64,000 nt of DNA from an uncultured Roseburia sp. (GCA_947642555.1 CANRSX010000001.1:62001-126000); one strand, 5' to 3'; positions 16,358-25,499 are shown, numbered from the stretch's first letter. Translations and numbers: made by a program. Notes: a model not told the origin generated them from the sequence alone.

Positions 16358-16577
16358 GTTTTCCTCCGTTTGCCGCGCGCTTTTCCCCGAGATTCTCCAC
16401 GGTGCCGTCCGCGTTTACCATGTCGATATTGTCAAGCTGTGACGCCAGGTTATTGCGGATATCCGCGATAAACTGTTTGCGCAGCAGCGCCTGTTCTGAT
16501 TTCTCCGCCTCAGTCAGCCCCTCGGCCTTTGATTTATGATAAAGCTCATTGATCCGGTCAATCTGTTCCTGCTTCAT
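16335..16577 (-). CDS. DUF896 / YnzC family small protein
   Basis: This 80-residue protein begins MKQEQIDRINELYHKSKAEG and continues LTEAEKSEQALLRKQFIADI, the highly conserved DUF896 (YnzC/YlaC-type) sequence, followed by NLASQLDNIDMVNADG. The family is a short cytoplasmic helical hairpin of unknown function found throughout Firmicutes. An AGGAGG site precedes the ATG. The C-terminal tail is short and basic. It sits between proB and the folate cyclo-ligase, overlapping the latter. Confidence 0.9.
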   Translation of the reverse strand: MKQEQIDRINELYHKSKAEGLTEAEKSEQALLRKQFIADIRNNLASQLDNIDMVNADGTVENLGEKRAANGGKRDGKRYS

Positions 16578-16592
16578 GACATCCTCCTGTTT

Positions 16593-17444
16593 TCAGCCGA
16601 TCGTCTCCAGAATAAAATTCTCGATCCGGAACGATTCTTTTTTCTGCGCCAGAAACACCGTCCCGCGGAACGAATCGTCAAACATGTGGTGAAGAATGCA
16701 GACATCCTCCCCGTTCGCGATCACCATGTCCGCTCCCGAGAGCGTGGCAATCTTCGCCGCCGTCAGTTTGGTCGCCATGCCGCCGCTCCCGACGTCGCTT
16801 CCGGTCGAGCTCTTCGCCATCCGGTAAATCTCCCCGTCCAGCTGCTCCACCACCCCGATCAGCTCCGCATCCGGGTTCTTATGGGGGTCGTCCGTAAAAA
16901 GCCCGTCGATATCCGAGAGCAGGATCAGAAGATCCGCGCCGACCAGGGAGGTCACGATCGCGGAGAGCGTGTCGTTGTCCCCGAACTGCATCTCATAGGT
17001 TGACACGGTATCGTTCTCGTTGACAATCGGTATCGCGCCCAGCCGGAACAGCTCCTCGAACGTATTCCTGGCATTCTCCCGCGACACAGGGTTTACCATC
17101 GTATTTTTTGTCATCAGCACCTGCGCCGCCACCTGATTGTACTCGGCAAACAGCTTCTGATAAATCATCATCAGCCTTGCCTGCCCGACCGCCGCACAGG
17201 CCTGTCTGGTCGAGATATCCCTCGGGCGCTCCTTCATGCCGAGCGTCTGACGGCCGACCGCGATCGCGCCGGAGCTCACCAGGCAGACGTCCATGCCGCG
17301 GTTTCTTAAGTTGCAGAGCTCCCGCACCAGATGCTCTAATTTGGTAAAGTTCAGATTCCCGGTCTCGCTGTAATTGAGCGACGAGGAACCGATTTTTACA
17401 ATCACACGCCGTTTATGTTCAAATGCCGTTTTCTTCTGTTCCAT
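16593..17444 (-). CDS. proB: Glutamate 5-kinase ProB (short form, no PUA domain)
   Basis: This 283-residue amino acid kinase has RVIVKIGSSSLNY at the N-terminus, VCLVSSGAIAVGR, the FGDNDTLSAIVTSLVGADLL substrate segment, LLSDIDGLFTDDP and GSGGMATKLTAAKIA. It phosphorylates glutamate to gamma-glutamyl phosphate, the first step of proline synthesis, with proA downstream. The C-terminal PUA domain found in E. coli ProB is absent, as in many Clostridia. ATG 17444 is preferred: AAGGAAG lies about nine bases upstream and the protein begins just before the conserved strand. It diverges from apbE, with about 170 bp between. Confidence 0.95.
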   Translation of the reverse strand: MEQKKTAFEHKRRVIVKIGSSSLNYSETGNLNFTKLEHLVRELCNLRNRGMDVCLVSSGAIAVGRQTLGMKERPRDISTRQACAAVGQARLMMIYQKLFAEYNQVAAQVLMTKNTMVNPVSRENARNTFEELFRLGAIPIVNENDTVSTYEMQFGDNDTLSAIVTSLVGADLLILLSDIDGLFTDDPHKNPDAELIGVVEQLDGEIYRMAKSSTGSDVGSGGMATKLTAAKIATLSGADMVIANGEDVCILHHMFDDSFRGTVFLAQKKESFRIENFILETIG

Positions 17445-17549
17445 TATCCCTGTCTTCCTTCTGCTGCACGATATTCTCGTTATTGTCCGCTCCTGACGAG
17501 TGAACTGCAACTATTACTCTATCATATCTCACGGGAAATGGCAATTCTA

Positions 17550-17578
17550 TTGTGGGAATCCCGGATTTGTGGTATACT
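17550..17578 (+). promoter_or_regulatory. Sigma-A type promoter for apbE
   Basis: TTGTGG (17550-17555) and TATACT (17573-17578) are separated by 17 bp, with a TG one base before the -10 box (extended -10). Transcription would start about 35 bp upstream of the apbE ATG. Confidence 0.65.
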
Positions 17579-17617
17579 TCTGCGCGGGAGAGACCAGATT
17601 TTCTCAGGAGGCGTTTC

Positions 17618-18637
17618 ATGAAAAAACTACAGTCGTTACTCATCTGCATCACCCTGATGCTTCCGCTTCTTTCCGGCTGCGGGAACAGCGGGGAGCCGCT
17701 CACAAAAACAGGGTTCTGCTTAAATACCGTGATTGAAGTCACGCTTTACGAAAACGGCTCCGAAGCGCTGTTAGAGGAATGCTTTTCACTCGTAAAAACC
17801 TATGAAGAATATTTTTCCGCCACGATCCCGGACAGCGACATCGCAAAAATCAATGCGTCCGGCGGCGCACCGGTTACCGTACACGACGAGACAGCGGAAC
17901 TCCTTTCCATCGGAATCGCCTACGGGGAGTTAAGCGGCGGCCGCTTCGACATCACGATCGGCAGTCTCTCGGAGCTTTGGGATATCTCCACTAAGGCGCT
18001 GCTGAAGCAGACGGACGCCTCCATGATCCCGGACGAAGCGGCGATTGGCAGGGCGCTCTCCGCGGTGGATTATCACGCGATCCAAATCGACGGCAATGAA
18101 GTCACGCTGTTAAATCCTGACGCCCGCATCGACTTAGGCGGAATCGCCAAGGGATATATCGCGGACCGGATGAAAGAATTTTTAAATGAAAACGGGGTTA
18201 CCAGCGGGTTCATCAATCTGGGCGGCAATGTGCTCGCGCTCGGCCCAAAACCCGACGGCTCCCCCTATAATATCGCCATCCAGCGCCCGTTTTCCGCGGA
18301 AGGCGACGCGATCGCGGTGGTAAAGATCACCGATCAGACCGTCGTCTCCTCCGGCGTCTATGAGCGCTATTTTAAGGCAGACGGGCGGATCCTCCACCAT
18401 ATTCTGGACACGTCGACCGGATACCCCTATGACAACGGCCTTCTCGGCGTGACCGTCATCACAGAGGACTCCGTCGACGGCGACGCGCTCTCCACGATCT
18501 GTTTTTCCCTCGGCCTCACGGACGGCATGGAGCTGATCGAGCGCACGGACGGCGCGGAAGCCGTCTTTATCACAGACGATTACACCATGCACAAAAGCTC
18601 CGGGATCGGGACAGACATCCCCTTTACGGCGCTTTAG
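17618..18637 (+). CDS. apbE: FAD:protein FMN transferase ApbE (lipoprotein)
   Basis: This 339-residue protein has a signal peptide with lipobox LLSGC. The ApbE domain includes GFCLNTVIEVTLYENGSEA, FDITIGSLSELWD, DARIDLGGIAKGYIADRM, a GGNVLALG segment and HILDTSTGYPYDNGLLGVTV. ApbE covalently attaches FMN to Thr/Ser of target proteins outside the membrane; the natural targets are RnfD and RnfG, encoded 4-6 kb away. The ATG at 17618 has AGGAGG nine bases upstream. It is one of only two plus-strand genes and converges on the MATE gene, whose stop codon overlaps its own. Confidence 0.95.
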   Translation: MKKLQSLLICITLMLPLLSGCGNSGEPLTKTGFCLNTVIEVTLYENGSEALLEECFSLVKTYEEYFSATIPDSDIAKINASGGAPVTVHDETAELLSIGIAYGELSGGRFDITIGSLSELWDISTKALLKQTDASMIPDEAAIGRALSAVDYHAIQIDGNEVTLLNPDARIDLGGIAKGYIADRMKEFLNENGVTSGFINLGGNVLALGPKPDGSPYNIAIQRPFSAEGDAIAVVKITDQTVVSSGVYERYFKADGRILHHILDTSTGYPYDNGLLGVTVITEDSVDGDALSTICFSLGLTDGMELIERTDGAEAVFITDDYTMHKSSGIGTDIPFTAL

Positions 18638-20091
18638 ACGTCGTCAACGATATTGTTGATCCACACCCCTTTTTTGATCAGCACAAACCCGATCACTGCT
18701 TTTACAATCTCCACACTCTGACACAGCAGATACATCGGAAGCAGCGGCATCTGCGTCAGACGGCTTACAAGAAACGCGACCGGGATGTTGACCACCCACA
18801 TATAACAGCTGTCAAAGACAAATGTAATCATCGTCTTTCCGCCCGTGCGCAGCGTAAAGTACGCGGCGTGATAAAACGCGTACAGCGGCATGAACACCGA
18901 TGCGATCCGGATCAGTCCGGTCGCAAGCTCCCGGACCTCCGGCGAGGTATTGTAAATCTGCGGAAACAGCGGCGCGAGGACAAAAAGGATTCCTCCCACC
19001 ACGGCGCAGCAGACCTCGCAGAAAAAGATCAGCTTCCGGTCGGTGTCCACGGCCTTCTGCATCTCCCCGGCTCCTAACTGCTGTCCCACGATGATCGAGA
19101 TCGCGCTTCCGATCGCAACAAACACGATGTTAAACAGATTCGAGACAGTTGTAGAAATATTCAGCGCCGCCACTGCGTCAAGGCCCCGCATGGAATAGCA
19201 CTGCACCATGATCGCCACGCCCGCGGACCAGAGCGTCTCGTTCACCAGAAGCGGCATTCCCTTCACAATGATCTGCTTTACGAGCGGCAGCGGAATCCAT
19301 GCCTGCGTATCCGCCCGATCAGCGTTCTCCCCGCCGTCCCCGCCTGCTTTCTGTCCGGTTATCCGCCGGATCCGGTATGCGCCCCGGATAAAACGATTTC
19401 TCTCCGTATGCGCGTGCGTCCAGAACACGACCAGCCCCACCTCGCAGAACCGTGAGATGACGGTCGCGATCGCCGCGCCGGTCACACCGAGCGCCGGACA
19501 CCCGAATTTCCCGAAGATCAGCAGATAATTGAACAGCAGGTTGACAAACACCGCGATAATGCCCGCAATCATCGGAAGCATCGTCTCGCCGGTCTCCCTT
19601 AAGGTGCTCGCATAAATCTGGGTCAGCGTGCAGGGAATAATCCCGATCAGCATCACAAACAGATAATCCATCCCGGCCATGTGCGTCATCTGAATATTTC
19701 CGTCCGCCCCCTCGTGGAGAAACATCCCGATCAGCCCGCTCCCGGCGAACACAAAAACCGCAAGCCAGATCAGCGTGATCAGCCCGCAGCAGACCAGCTT
19801 GAACCGGAAGGTATTGCGCACGCCCGCATGGTTTCCCTGTCCGTAAAACTGCGCGCTGAAAATCGACGCGCCGGAAATCGCGCCGAAAATACAGATGTTA
19901 TACACCGCTATGAGCTGATTGACAATGGCGACCCCGGACATCGGCTCCGTCCCGAGCTGTCCCACCATGATATTGTCCAAAAGGCCCACAAAATTCGTAA
20001 TCCCGTTCTGCACCAGGATCGGGAATGCGATCAGGAGCACCATCCGGTAGAACGCCTTATCCCCGATAAATCGTTTCTTAAATCGTTTCAT
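18634..20091 (-). CDS. MATE family efflux transporter
   Basis: This 485-residue protein has about twelve hydrophobic segments in two halves. It has MATE-type motifs such as FPILVQNGITNFVGLLDNIM and VGQLGTEPMSGVAIVNQL at the N-terminus, with equivalent MPLLVNETLWSAGVAIMVQ and IGSAISIIVGQQLGAGEM in the second half. MATE proteins export cationic drugs or metabolites by Na+ or H+ antiport. A hydrophilic insertion (about residues 235-260) lies between the halves. The stop overlaps the convergent apbE stop by 4 bp. The substrate is not predictable. Confidence 0.93.
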   Translation of the reverse strand: MKRFKKRFIGDKAFYRMVLLIAFPILVQNGITNFVGLLDNIMVGQLGTEPMSGVAIVNQLIAVYNICIFGAISGASIFSAQFYGQGNHAGVRNTFRFKLVCCGLITLIWLAVFVFAGSGLIGMFLHEGADGNIQMTHMAGMDYLFVMLIGIIPCTLTQIYASTLRETGETMLPMIAGIIAVFVNLLFNYLLIFGKFGCPALGVTGAAIATVISRFCEVGLVVFWTHAHTERNRFIRGAYRIRRITGQKAGGDGGENADRADTQAWIPLPLVKQIIVKGMPLLVNETLWSAGVAIMVQCYSMRGLDAVAALNISTTVSNLFNIVFVAIGSAISIIVGQQLGAGEMQKAVDTDRKLIFFCEVCCAVVGGILFVLAPLFPQIYNTSPEVRELATGLIRIASVFMPLYAFYHAAYFTLRTGGKTMITFVFDSCYMWVVNIPVAFLVSRLTQMPLLPMYLLCQSVEIVKAVIGFVLIKKGVWINNIVDDV

Positions 20092-20126
20092 CTTTCCTCA
20101 TTTCCAGGCGGGCTTCCCGCGCCAGT

Positions 20127-20220
20127 CCTTCCGCGGCCCTCCGCAAAAAACACGCCAGCCGATCCGCGGCCTTCCGCGGCCCTCCGCAAAAAACACGCCA
20201 GCCGATCCGCGGCCTTCCGC
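20127..20220. repeat. 43-bp tandem repeat downstream of rnfB
   Basis: Two identical 43-bp units (20127-20169 and 20170-20212), each with a TCCGCAAAAAACACGCCAGC core, are followed by eight bases of a third copy. They lie between rnfB and the MATE gene. Confidence 0.88.
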
Positions 20221-20235
20221 AGCCACAGACGCAGA

Positions 20236-20276
20236 ACAGAGGTTCCGGCCGCCCCATCAGGCGCCGGAACCTCTGT
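20236..20276 (-). terminator. Long stem-loop after rnfB, probable terminator of the rnf operon
   Basis: A perfect 14-bp inverted repeat (ACAGAGGTTCCGGC, 20236-20249, with its complement at 20263-20276) encloses a 13-base loop, 20 bp after the rnfB stop. A clear T-run is missing on either strand, so termination is inferred from the stem and position. Confidence 0.55.
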
Positions 20277-20296
20277 CTGGCAAATAATTCCTTCTG

Positions 20297-21088
20297 TTAC
20301 AGAATGATCTTCTTCGGGCACTTCTGCGCACAGATGCCGCAACCGGTACACTTTGTCTGGTCAATATACGCGATATTGTCCACCACATGCACCGCGTCCG
20401 AAGGACAGTTCTTCTCACACAGATGACAGCCGATACAGCCCACAGAGCAGGCCTTCATCACGTTTTTGCCCATATCCTTTGAGCTGCACTGCACCAGATG
20501 CTTCGCCTCGTAGGGCACCAGCTCGATCAGGTTCTTCGGGCAGGCAGCCACACATTTCCCGCAGGCCTTGCAGGCTTCCTTATCCACCAGCGCGATGCCG
20601 TCCACGATATGGATCGCGTCGAACGGACACGCCTTCACACAGGAGCCGTAACCCAGACAGCCGTAATTACAGGACTTCGGCCCGCCGTTCGGCACGAACG
20701 CCATCGCCGCACAGTCCTCATTTCCCGTATATTCATAGTCGCGGTTCGCCTTCTCACAGGTTCCCGCACATTTGACAAACGCCACCTGGCGCGCGCCCTC
20801 TTCCGCCGCGACGCCCATGATCTCACCGATCTGTGCCGCAATCGGAGCGCCTCCGACCGGACACTGGTTTACCGGAGCCTCGCCCTTTACAATCGCGGCG
20901 GCGAGACCCGAGCAGCCCGCGTAACCGCAGCCGCCGCAGTTATTTCCCGGAAGCACGCCTAAGATCGCTTCCTCTCTCTCGTCCACTTCCACCTTGAACT
21001 TTTCTCCGGAAATACCGAGGAAAAATCCAATCAGAATACCTACACCGCCGACGACGACGGCTGCAACCAGAATTGCCGTAATGTTCAT
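20297..21088 (-). CDS. rnfB: Rnf complex subunit RnfB (polyferredoxin)
   Basis: This 263-residue protein has an N-terminal membrane anchor (about residues 4-26). The Fe-S domain with CGGCGYAGCSGLA follows, then several CxxCxxCxxxCP ferredoxin motifs: SCVKACPFD, CKACGKCVAACP, CIGCHLCEKNCP and CTGCGICAQKCP. The number of clusters matches the long RnfB of Clostridia and Acetobacterium. RnfB is the likely entry point for electrons from reduced ferredoxin on the cytoplasmic face. AGGAGG precedes the ATG. It is the last gene of rnfCDGEAB, 14 bp after rnfA. Confidence 0.97.
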   Translation of the reverse strand: MNITAILVAAVVVGGVGILIGFFLGISGEKFKVEVDEREEAILGVLPGNNCGGCGYAGCSGLAAAIVKGEAPVNQCPVGGAPIAAQIGEIMGVAAEEGARQVAFVKCAGTCEKANRDYEYTGNEDCAAMAFVPNGGPKSCNYGCLGYGSCVKACPFDAIHIVDGIALVDKEACKACGKCVAACPKNLIELVPYEAKHLVQCSSKDMGKNVMKACSVGCIGCHLCEKNCPSDAVHVVDNIAYIDQTKCTGCGICAQKCPKKIIL

Positions 21089-21101
21089 CTTCTTTTTCCT
21101 C

Positions 21102-21698
21102 CTAAATCATTCCCGAAAATCCCATAAATGCTATGGACATCAGAGACGCCGTGATCAGCACGATCGCTGTGCCCTGAAATGGCTTCGGAATATCATTGTA
21201 CTCAATCTTCTCGCGCAGCCCCGCCATGATCACGATCGCGATCAGGAAGCCTACAGCTGTCGCAAATCCGTTTACCACGCCCTCGATGATGTTGTATTCC
21301 TTGGTCACGTTATTTAACGCCACACCGAGCACCGCACAGTTCGTGGTGATCAGCGGAAGGTATACGCCGAGGCTCTGATAAAGGGACGGGATCGCTTTCT
21401 TTAAAAACATCTCCACAAACTGAACCAGTGCGGCGATCACGAGAATGAAAACGATCGTCTGCAGATAGGTCAGGTCAATGCCCTTCTCCATCAGCGCGCT
21501 GTTTGCCAGGATAAATTTATAAATCAGCGACGTCACAAAGGATGCGATCGTGATAACGAACACAACCGCGCCGCCCATGCCGGCCGCAGTCTCCGTCTTT
21601 TTCGAGACGCCTAAGAACGGACAGATACCAAGGAACTGACTCAGCACGACATTATTTACAATCGCGGAAGCAACCGCAATCAGCAGTAATTCTTTCAT
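21102..21698 (-). CDS. rnfA: Rnf complex membrane subunit RnfA
   Basis: This 198-residue protein has six hydrophobic segments and the RnfA/NqrE signatures NNVVLSQFLGICPFLGVSKK and LPLITTNCAVLGVALNN, each with the conserved cysteine that binds the intramembrane 2Fe-2S cluster. It forms a pseudo-symmetrical pair with RnfE in the membrane. ATG 21698 lies ten bases after AGGAGG; the GTG at 21707 is less likely. It directly follows rnfE. Confidence 0.97.
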   Translation of the reverse strand: MKELLLIAVASAIVNNVVLSQFLGICPFLGVSKKTETAAGMGGAVVFVITIASFVTSLIYKFILANSALMEKGIDLTYLQTIVFILVIAALVQFVEMFLKKAIPSLYQSLGVYLPLITTNCAVLGVALNNVTKEYNIIEGVVNGFATAVGFLIAIVIMAGLREKIEYNDIPKPFQGTAIVLITASLMSIAFMGFSGMI

Positions 21699-21712
21699 CT
21701 GTATCACTCCTC

Positions 21713-22495
21713 CTATTCTGTCTTATCCGCAGTTTTCGCGGCTGCTTTAGCCGCGGATGCCTTAGCCGCTGCATCCGCACCGCTGTTCAGGCGGCCGGTG
21801 CACATCGCCGACTGCCCGCAGCTCGCGCAGTCGCCCGTCAGACATCCGGACGGAGCCGCAAGCGGTTTGCCCTTCGCCTCCATCTTCGCCCGCACGATGT
21901 TCATCACCGCCACTAAGCAGGCCAGCACAAGGAACGCGCCCGGCGCCATGACAAAGATCGTGATCGGTGTAAAGCCGGCCTTTCCCGCCGCGCGGTCCGC
22001 AAGCGGAAGCAGCTGGAAACCGAAGATCTGTCCTGCGCCGAGGATCTCACGGATCAGTCCGATGCAGGTTAAGCCGAAGGTGAAGCCAAGTCCCATACCG
22101 ATGCCGTCAAACGCCGACGGAACCACCGGGCTCTTGGACGCATAGCTCTCCGCACGACCTAAGATGATACAGTTTACCACGATCAGCGGAATATACACGC
22201 CGAGCGATTCGGACAGGCTCGGGGTGTACGCGTTCATGATAAACTGAACCATCGTCACCAGCGAAGCCACGATCACGATAAACGCCGGCATACGCACGCC
22301 GTTCGGGATCACCTTGCGGAATGCGGAAATCAGCAGATTGGAGAAAACGAGGACGACAGTTGTCGAAAGTCCCATACCAAGCCCGTTCATCGCGGACGAA
22401 GTGACCGCCAGCGTCGGACACATGCCGAGCATCAGGACGAAGGTCGGATTCTCCTTAATAATACCGTTATATAAACGCTCTACATTCTTATTCAT
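21713..22495 (-). CDS. rnfE: Rnf complex membrane subunit RnfE
   Basis: This 260-residue protein has six hydrophobic segments with the RnfE/NqrD motifs NPTFVLMLGMCPTLAVTSSA and IPLIVVNCIILGRAESYASK. These carry the conserved cysteines of the shared cluster with RnfA. The C-terminal 50 residues are hydrophilic, contain CLTGDCASCGQSAMC and end in an Ala/Lys-rich tail. This Cys-bearing extension is longer than in most RnfE proteins. AGGAGG precedes the ATG, which overlaps the rnfG stop by 8 bp. Confidence 0.96.
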   Translation of the reverse strand: MNKNVERLYNGIIKENPTFVLMLGMCPTLAVTSSAMNGLGMGLSTTVVLVFSNLLISAFRKVIPNGVRMPAFIVIVASLVTMVQFIMNAYTPSLSESLGVYIPLIVVNCIILGRAESYASKSPVVPSAFDGIGMGLGFTFGLTCIGLIREILGAGQIFGFQLLPLADRAAGKAGFTPITIFVMAPGAFLVLACLVAVMNIVRAKMEAKGKPLAAPSGCLTGDCASCGQSAMCTGRLNSGADAAAKASAAKAAAKTADKTE

Positions 22496-23105
22496 TCGTC
22501 ACACCTCCTGCCAGTACATTCTGGAAGTACGCGATACACGCATTCACACCGTTCGCCATCGCTTTTGAGGTGATGGTCGAACCGGAGATCGATTCGATCT
22601 CATTGTCCGCAGCCGGAGCTGATTTTACAACCGTAAACGAGTCCACAAGCTTTCCCTGGAACTGGCTGTAGAACTTCTCCTCCTGCGCCTTCATGCCAAG
22701 GCCCGGCGTCTCCGCGATCGACGTGATGGAATAGCCGTTTACCGTGCCGTCGTTCTGGATCCCCACGGAAAACGTGATCGTGGACTGGCTGGCATCCTTC
22801 GCCGTCACGGTCAGCACATAACCGATCGCGCTGCCGGAGGCGTCCTTCGCCACCTGCGCGTCCAGAAGCTCATCCGCATAGCCTAAGGATGCGATCAGCT
22901 CGTTTGCCGCCGCCTTGTCAAATCCCGCATACGGCTCAAACGACTCCGCGTTCTCAAATACCTGCTTATAGGCCGCCTGCGTCTTCTCGTAATTCACCCG
23001 CTCGATCGGCTCCTTTGTGACGCCGTAGACGATCCCGAGCAGAAGACCTAACACCGCGGTGAAAGCAAATAAAATCAAAGCGTCATGTACAATCTTCTTA
23101 TTCAT
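22488..23105 (-). CDS. rnfG: Rnf complex FMN-binding subunit RnfG
   Basis: This 205-residue protein has an N-terminal membrane helix (ALILFAFTAVLGLLLGIVYG) and an extracytoplasmic FMN-binding domain. It includes TPGLGMKAQEEKFYSQF and the flavinylation site ISGSTITSKA, in which the threonine would receive FMN from ApbE. It passes electrons between RnfD/E and the rest of the complex. It begins directly after rnfD (2 bp) and overlaps rnfE. The domain and motif match RnfG of sodium- or proton-pumping Rnf complexes. Confidence 0.96.
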   Translation of the reverse strand: MNKKIVHDALILFAFTAVLGLLLGIVYGVTKEPIERVNYEKTQAAYKQVFENAESFEPYAGFDKAAANELIASLGYADELLDAQVAKDASGSAIGYVLTVTAKDASQSTITFSVGIQNDGTVNGYSITSIAETPGLGMKAQEEKFYSQFQGKLVDSFTVVKSAPAADNEIESISGSTITSKAMANGVNACIAYFQNVLAGGVTNE

Positions 23106-23106
23106 T

Positions 23107-24057
23107 CTATTTGCCCCCTTCCTGCTTCTTTGCTTCCTTCACCTGGCCGAATGCGCGCGGCACCGTGTACTTCTCGATCATCGGCACAAGCAGGTTGCTT
23201 AAGATAATCGCAAAGGACACGCCCTCCGCGTTCGCGCCGAAGGTGCGGAACAGCCCGGTTAAGATACCGCAGCAGATTCCGAACACGATCTTGCCGCGCG
23301 GCGTGATCGGGGACGTCACGTAGTCCGTCGCCATAAAGAACGCGCCGAGCATCAGACCGCCGCCGCAGAGCTGTGCGGTGATATAGCCGCCGTCAAAGCC
23401 GTGGCCGGAAAACAGCAGCATAAATACCACAAAGGTCACAATGTAGGATGCCGGGATCCGAAGATCGATCACACCCATTAAAATCATAAAGATCGCGCCG
23501 ATTAAGATTGCGATCACGGACGTCTCGCCGATCGTACCCGGAATGCGGCCGATCAGCATATTGATCGTGTCAACCGCCTCGCCGTTGCGCATCGCGGCGA
23601 GCGGCGTCGGGCCTGTGTATGTATCAGTGACAAAATTCGTCATATCCGCCGCAAAGGCGATCAGAAGAAAGCATCGCGCGCCCAGGGCCGGGTTCATGAA
23701 GTTCTGTCCGAGCCCGCCGAATAAGCACTTCACGACTACAATTGCAAACACGCCGCCGATCACGGCCTCCCACCAGGGCAGGGTAACCGGAAGGTTTAAG
23801 GCCAGAAGCAGTCCGGTCACGACGCAGCTCAAATCCGGCACCGTATTTTTCTTATGTACGATCTTGTCAAATACCCACTCGGAAGCCGCGCAGGACGCGA
23901 TGGTCACAGCGATTAAAAGCAGCGCCCTAAGCCCGAAATTGTAAATGCCGAACAGGCTGGCCGGAATCAGTCCGATGATCACATACAGCATGATACGGCT
24001 TGTGGTATCTTTGGAACGCACGTGTGGTGATGATGAAACATGGTATAAATCACTCAC
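23107..24057 (-). CDS. rnfD: Rnf complex membrane subunit RnfD
   Basis: This 316-residue polytopic protein has about nine hydrophobic segments and the RnfD/NqrB motifs PSLFGIYNFG-like N-terminal loop, FGGLGQNFMNPALGARCFLL, and the TGPTPLAAM loop. In that loop the threonine corresponds to the covalently flavinylated residue. GHGFDGGYITAQLCGGGLML and ATDYVTSPITPRGK follow. The start is GTG (GTGAGTGAT) with AGAGGTGG upstream. It lies 55 bp after rnfC and forms the ion-translocating core. Confidence 0.97.
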   Translation of the reverse strand: MSDLYHVSSSPHVRSKDTTSRIMLYVIIGLIPASLFGIYNFGLRALLLIAVTIASCAASEWVFDKIVHKKNTVPDLSCVVTGLLLALNLPVTLPWWEAVIGGVFAIVVVKCLFGGLGQNFMNPALGARCFLLIAFAADMTNFVTDTYTGPTPLAAMRNGEAVDTINMLIGRIPGTIGETSVIAILIGAIFMILMGVIDLRIPASYIVTFVVFMLLFSGHGFDGGYITAQLCGGGLMLGAFFMATDYVTSPITPRGKIVFGICCGILTGLFRTFGANAEGVSFAIILSNLLVPMIEKYTVPRAFGQVKEAKKQEGGK

Positions 24058-24111
24058 GATAATCCACCTCTCTCTATTTGTTTTCTATTTGTAAAAGTTC
24101 AGCCAGTACCC

Positions 24112-25428
24112 TTATTTCCGCTTCGCGGCAAGCACCTGCTTTTTCATCGTCTTGATCGACTGAGCCAGCTGGCGCCTCGCCGGGCAGACAAAGCTGCAGC
24201 TGCCGCACTCGACGCACTCTAACCCGTGCCACTCCTCAAACTCCGCGGCAAGCGCGCGGTCCCCGAACTTCGCGAGCCTTGAAGGAATCAGCTGCTCCGG
24301 ACACGCCTCCACACAGCGCCCGCAGTTGATGCAGGCCGTGGGCTCCATCACGGAAACCTCGTCCTTCGTCAGGCAGAGCAGCGACGATGAGGTCTTCGTC
24401 GTCGGGACGTCAAGCCCGAACATCGCAAAGCCCATCATCGGACCGCCGGAGATGATCTTTTCCGGCTGCGTCTTAAAACCGCCCGCGGCCTCCACGAGCT
24501 CCGCGTAATTCGTGCCGATATTATAGAGGAAATTCCCCGGCTTCGTCACCGCATCCCCGGTGATCGTCGAGACGCGGTTCGTCAGCGGATGACCGAATCT
24601 CACCGCGTGATAGACCGCGATGATCGTCTCCACATTGTCCACGATGCAGCCCGCGTCCGCCGGGAGCATTTTGGAATTGATCGCGCGCTTCGTCACTGCG
24701 TAGATCAGCTGGCGCTCACCGCCCTGCGGGTACTTCGTCTGCAGCGGGCAGACCTCGATCCGCGGCTCATCCTCCACGAGCTTTGTCAGCTTCTCGATGC
24801 AGTCCGGCTTATTGTCCTCAATGCCAAGGATTCCCTTCGCGTGGTCAAACAGCTGAAGAATGATCTTCATACCGCCGATCAGCTCCTCGGGATTCTCAAG
24901 CATTCTTCTGTAGTCCGCCGTCAGATACGGCTCGCACTCCGCACAGTTCGCAATGATGTACTCGATCTTATCCGGTTCCTTCGGAGAGAGCTTTACATGT
25001 GTCGGGAATCCGGCGCCGCCCATACCGACGATACCGGCCTCCTTCACCTTTGCGATGATCTCCTCCTTTGAGAGCGACGCCACATCCTCGCACGGCGTGT
25101 ACTCCGCTTCCTCGAAGGTACCGTCGTTGTCGGTAACGATCGACTTTACCATGTCGCCGGTCGCCACGCGCCGCGGCTCAATCGCCTTCACGGTACCGGA
25201 TGCGGAAGCGTAGATCGGAGACGACACAAATCCGCCTGCTTCCGCGATCTTCTGACCCTTTACCACCCGGTCACCGACCGCGACAATCGGGGTGGCCGGC
25301 GCACCGATATGCTGCGACAGCGGGTAGACCAGATCGCCCTTTGGAAGGACTTCCACGATCGGCTGATCCTTCGCCAGTTCCTTTCCTTCAAAAGGATGGA
25401 CGCCACCTTTAAATGTTTTTGAACCCAT
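24112..25428 (-). CDS. rnfC: Rnf complex subunit RnfC (NADH-oxidising/NAD+-reducing)
   Basis: This 438-residue protein starts with an SLBB-like/biotinyl-like fold (GGVHPFEGKELAKDQPI, with IYASASGTVKAIEPR). It has the GIVGMGGAGFPTHVKL nucleotide/FMN-binding loop shared with complex I NuoF. Two 4Fe-4S motifs, CINCGRCVEACPEQ and CVECGSCSFVCPARRQ, are at the C-terminus. It exchanges electrons with NAD+ on the cytoplasmic side. ATG 25428 is preferred over the GTG at 25443. It is the first gene of rnfCDGEAB, with a TATAAT -10 box upstream. Confidence 0.97.
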   Translation of the reverse strand: MGSKTFKGGVHPFEGKELAKDQPIVEVLPKGDLVYPLSQHIGAPATPIVAVGDRVVKGQKIAEAGGFVSSPIYASASGTVKAIEPRRVATGDMVKSIVTDNDGTFEEAEYTPCEDVASLSKEEIIAKVKEAGIVGMGGAGFPTHVKLSPKEPDKIEYIIANCAECEPYLTADYRRMLENPEELIGGMKIILQLFDHAKGILGIEDNKPDCIEKLTKLVEDEPRIEVCPLQTKYPQGGERQLIYAVTKRAINSKMLPADAGCIVDNVETIIAVYHAVRFGHPLTNRVSTITGDAVTKPGNFLYNIGTNYAELVEAAGGFKTQPEKIISGGPMMGFAMFGLDVPTTKTSSSLLCLTKDEVSVMEPTACINCGRCVEACPEQLIPSRLAKFGDRALAAEFEEWHGLECVECGSCSFVCPARRQLAQSIKTMKKQVLAAKRK

Positions 25429-25499
25429 TTTTTCGTGCCCCACTTTCTCTTATTTGTATTGTATTCCATGTCTTTTAATATAGAATAGCCGTCCTTTCT

